The notes beneath the pieces are model-generated. The model saw only the letters and a list, made by a program, of their open reading frames with translations, made no database searches and was not told the DNA's origin. Position numbers and translations under genes: made by a program. From Gammaproteobacteria bacterium (GTDB taxonomy: Bacteria > Pseudomonadota > Gammaproteobacteria > Steroidobacterales > GCA-2729495): 54,835 nt of DNA. The stretch covers positions 1 to 54,835 of the forward strand of contig VGVH01000014.1 of assembly GCA_016874095.1 (NCBI GenBank). Direction: 5' to 3'. How positions within the stretch are numbered: position 1 is the first letter of the stretch; each line of letters opens with the position of its first letter. Shown piece after piece: positions 53,936 through 54,835 of this stretch.

Positions 53936-53965
53936 ACGGCCCCGGTGCCGGGGCACCGGGGCCGT
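53936..53965 (-). terminator. Strong intrinsic terminator of the porin gene
   Basis: A perfect 14-bp inverted repeat, 53936-53949 with 53952-53965, is followed on the reverse strand by TTTTT. It ends the transcript of the 54017 gene. Further GC-rich partial dyads lie on either side (CCGGGC/GCCCGG near 53904-53922, and an imperfect CCCGCCG/CGGCGGG near 53975-54002). Confidence 0.85.
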
Positions 53966-54016
53966 GGACTCATCCCCCGCCGGACGCCGCAGGCGTCGGC
54001 GGGATGCCCTCTGGCT

Positions 54017-54763
54017 CTATTCCTCGCCGGACGACCAGGGCAGCGTGGTCGAGACCGAGAAGATCACGCGCTCGTCGTTGCGGAACGCGCCGGTGTCGAC
54101 CTCGAAGTCGCTGTCGGTATCGGTCGCCACGTACTTCAACTCGAAGTCGAAGTTGCCGAAGCTGCGGGTCAGCGCGATCGAGTAGTCGATGTAGTCGTCC
54201 AAAATGGCATCGTAGTAGTCGCCGAAGCTGTACCCGGCATGCAGCCCCAGGCCCAGCTCCCACAACGGCAGGTCGAAGGCGGCATTGGCCTCGAGGTAGC
54301 TCGCCGTCTCGTTGCTGTCGTAGAGGTCCGGGCTGTACCAGTACTTGACGTCCACCGGGCCATAGCCGCCGCTGGCGGCAATCTCCCAGTAGTCGGCCGA
54401 CTCGACGATATCGTCATCCGGGCCTGGATCCCCCAGGTCCTCGCGCGATCCGGGATACAGGTACCAGACGGCGCCCAGATCCCAGCGCAAGCCGTTCTCG
54501 TATTCCGTGGCCCAGCCGAAGATCAGGTCGACTTCCATGTTGCCGTCGGTGCTGTCACCGAAGTCGACGTTGCTGCCCCAGAGGCTGGCATAGAACAGGT
54601 CGCCGGCGTAGTCGAAGCTCGCCTGGATCGCCGGGTCGCCCTCGGTCTGAGAAATGCCGCGGAAGTCGTAGTCGGTGTAGACACCGACCGAAGCACTGAC
54701 TTCGGCCCTGACGGCCGCCGCAGCCAGCATCGCCGCGATGATGATCAGAAAACGCGCACGCAT
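54017..54763 (-). CDS. TorF-family putative porin
   Basis: This 248-residue outer-membrane protein has a signal peptide (FLIIIAAMLAAAAVRAE) and then amphipathic beta strands. The family signature VYTDYDFRGISQTEGDPAIQ begins the mature protein. Acidic loops and a C-terminal VIFSVSTTLPW strand follow. Members are predicted channels, often near nitrogen-regulation genes. AAGGGGGATCAC precedes the ATG. The remaining 72 bases to the window edge hold only its 5' region. Confidence 0.87.
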   Translation of the reverse strand: MRARFLIIIAAMLAAAAVRAEVSASVGVYTDYDFRGISQTEGDPAIQASFDYAGDLFYASLWGSNVDFGDSTDGNMEVDLIFGWATEYENGLRWDLGAVWYLYPGSREDLGDPGPDDDIVESADYWEIAASGGYGPVDVKYWYSPDLYDSNETASYLEANAAFDLPLWELGLGLHAGYSFGDYYDAILDDYIDYSIALTRSFGNFDFELKYVATDTDSDFEVDTGAFRNDERVIFSVSTTLPWSSGEE

Positions 54764-54835
54764 GTGATCCCCCCTTGAATGGTGGTCGAAGGCGCAACGC
54801 CCACGCCCGTGGCAGCGAGTCTAGTCCCGCCACAG

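Overview
The window is high-GC chromosomal DNA from a proteobacterium, most likely a gammaproteobacterium. The indicators are an aceA-aceK glyoxylate-shunt pair, rlmI, msrP-msrQ, glnK-amtB, a TorF-type porin and a PotFGHI-type polyamine importer. I cannot name a genus. Coding density is high and both strands are used. Many operons are joined by 4-base ATGA start/stop overlaps. No rRNA, tRNA, CRISPR array, transposase or integrase was recognised.

Layout. 1-4.7 kb: aceK (cut by the left edge) and aceA, divergent from a RamB/ScfR-like regulator across three direct repeats that look like its operator. 4.8-9.5 kb: an accessory insertion of about 3.6 kb (a glycoside-hydrolase-like gene, a nucleotidyltransferase-like gene and a small membrane protein) lies between an EVE-domain gene and a membrane-protein gene. 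It is flanked by two copies of their shared 5' region. The left copy has two in-frame deletions and is joined in frame to 58 bp matching the regulator gene and then to the hydrolase gene. 9.5-13.3 kb: a four-gene operon of ABC permease, ABC ATPase, exported CbiX-like protein and beta-propeller. 13.4-19.4 kb: alpha/beta hydrolase, two c-type cytochromes, a GST, rlmI and an amino-acid permease. 19.4-23.7 kb: a MacAB-like efflux operon with two permeases. 23.7-35.1 kb: radical SAM protein, HD-GYP protein, tandem Tat-lipoprotein SDRs, msrA, TPR protein, orphan TRAP binding protein, DUF547 protein, msrPQ and an LLM flavoenzyme. 35.1-39.4 kb: amtB-glnK, dacB and a DUF3187 protein. 39.4-42.7 kb: a PAS-PAS sigma-54 activator facing a near-consensus -24/-12 promoter that would drive a 54-residue membrane peptide and a heavily structured 3' region. 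42.7-48.3 kb: an operon of a GltD-like iron-sulfur flavoprotein, 2-oxoacid:ferredoxin oxidoreductase alpha and beta, and a dienelactone hydrolase. 48.4-53.8 kb: a nitrilase-like protein lacking the catalytic Cys, convergent with a polyamine ABC operon. 54.0-54.8 kb: a TorF-family porin with a strong terminator.

How the genes fit together. The glyoxylate shunt with its regulator, the OFOR operon, the polyamine importer and GlnK-AmtB suggest a heterotroph growing on acetate, fatty acids and amines. Two methionine sulfoxide repair systems and the c-type cytochromes point to respiratory growth with oxidant exposure. The most unusual structures are the mosaic in-frame gene at 5.3-7.6 kb, the sigma-54/small-peptide/hairpin unit at 41.3-41.8 kb, the ABC-CbiX-propeller operon, and two proteins whose family catalytic residues are substituted (HD-GYP and nitrilase-like). 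Start codons were chosen by eye, and no database search was possible.
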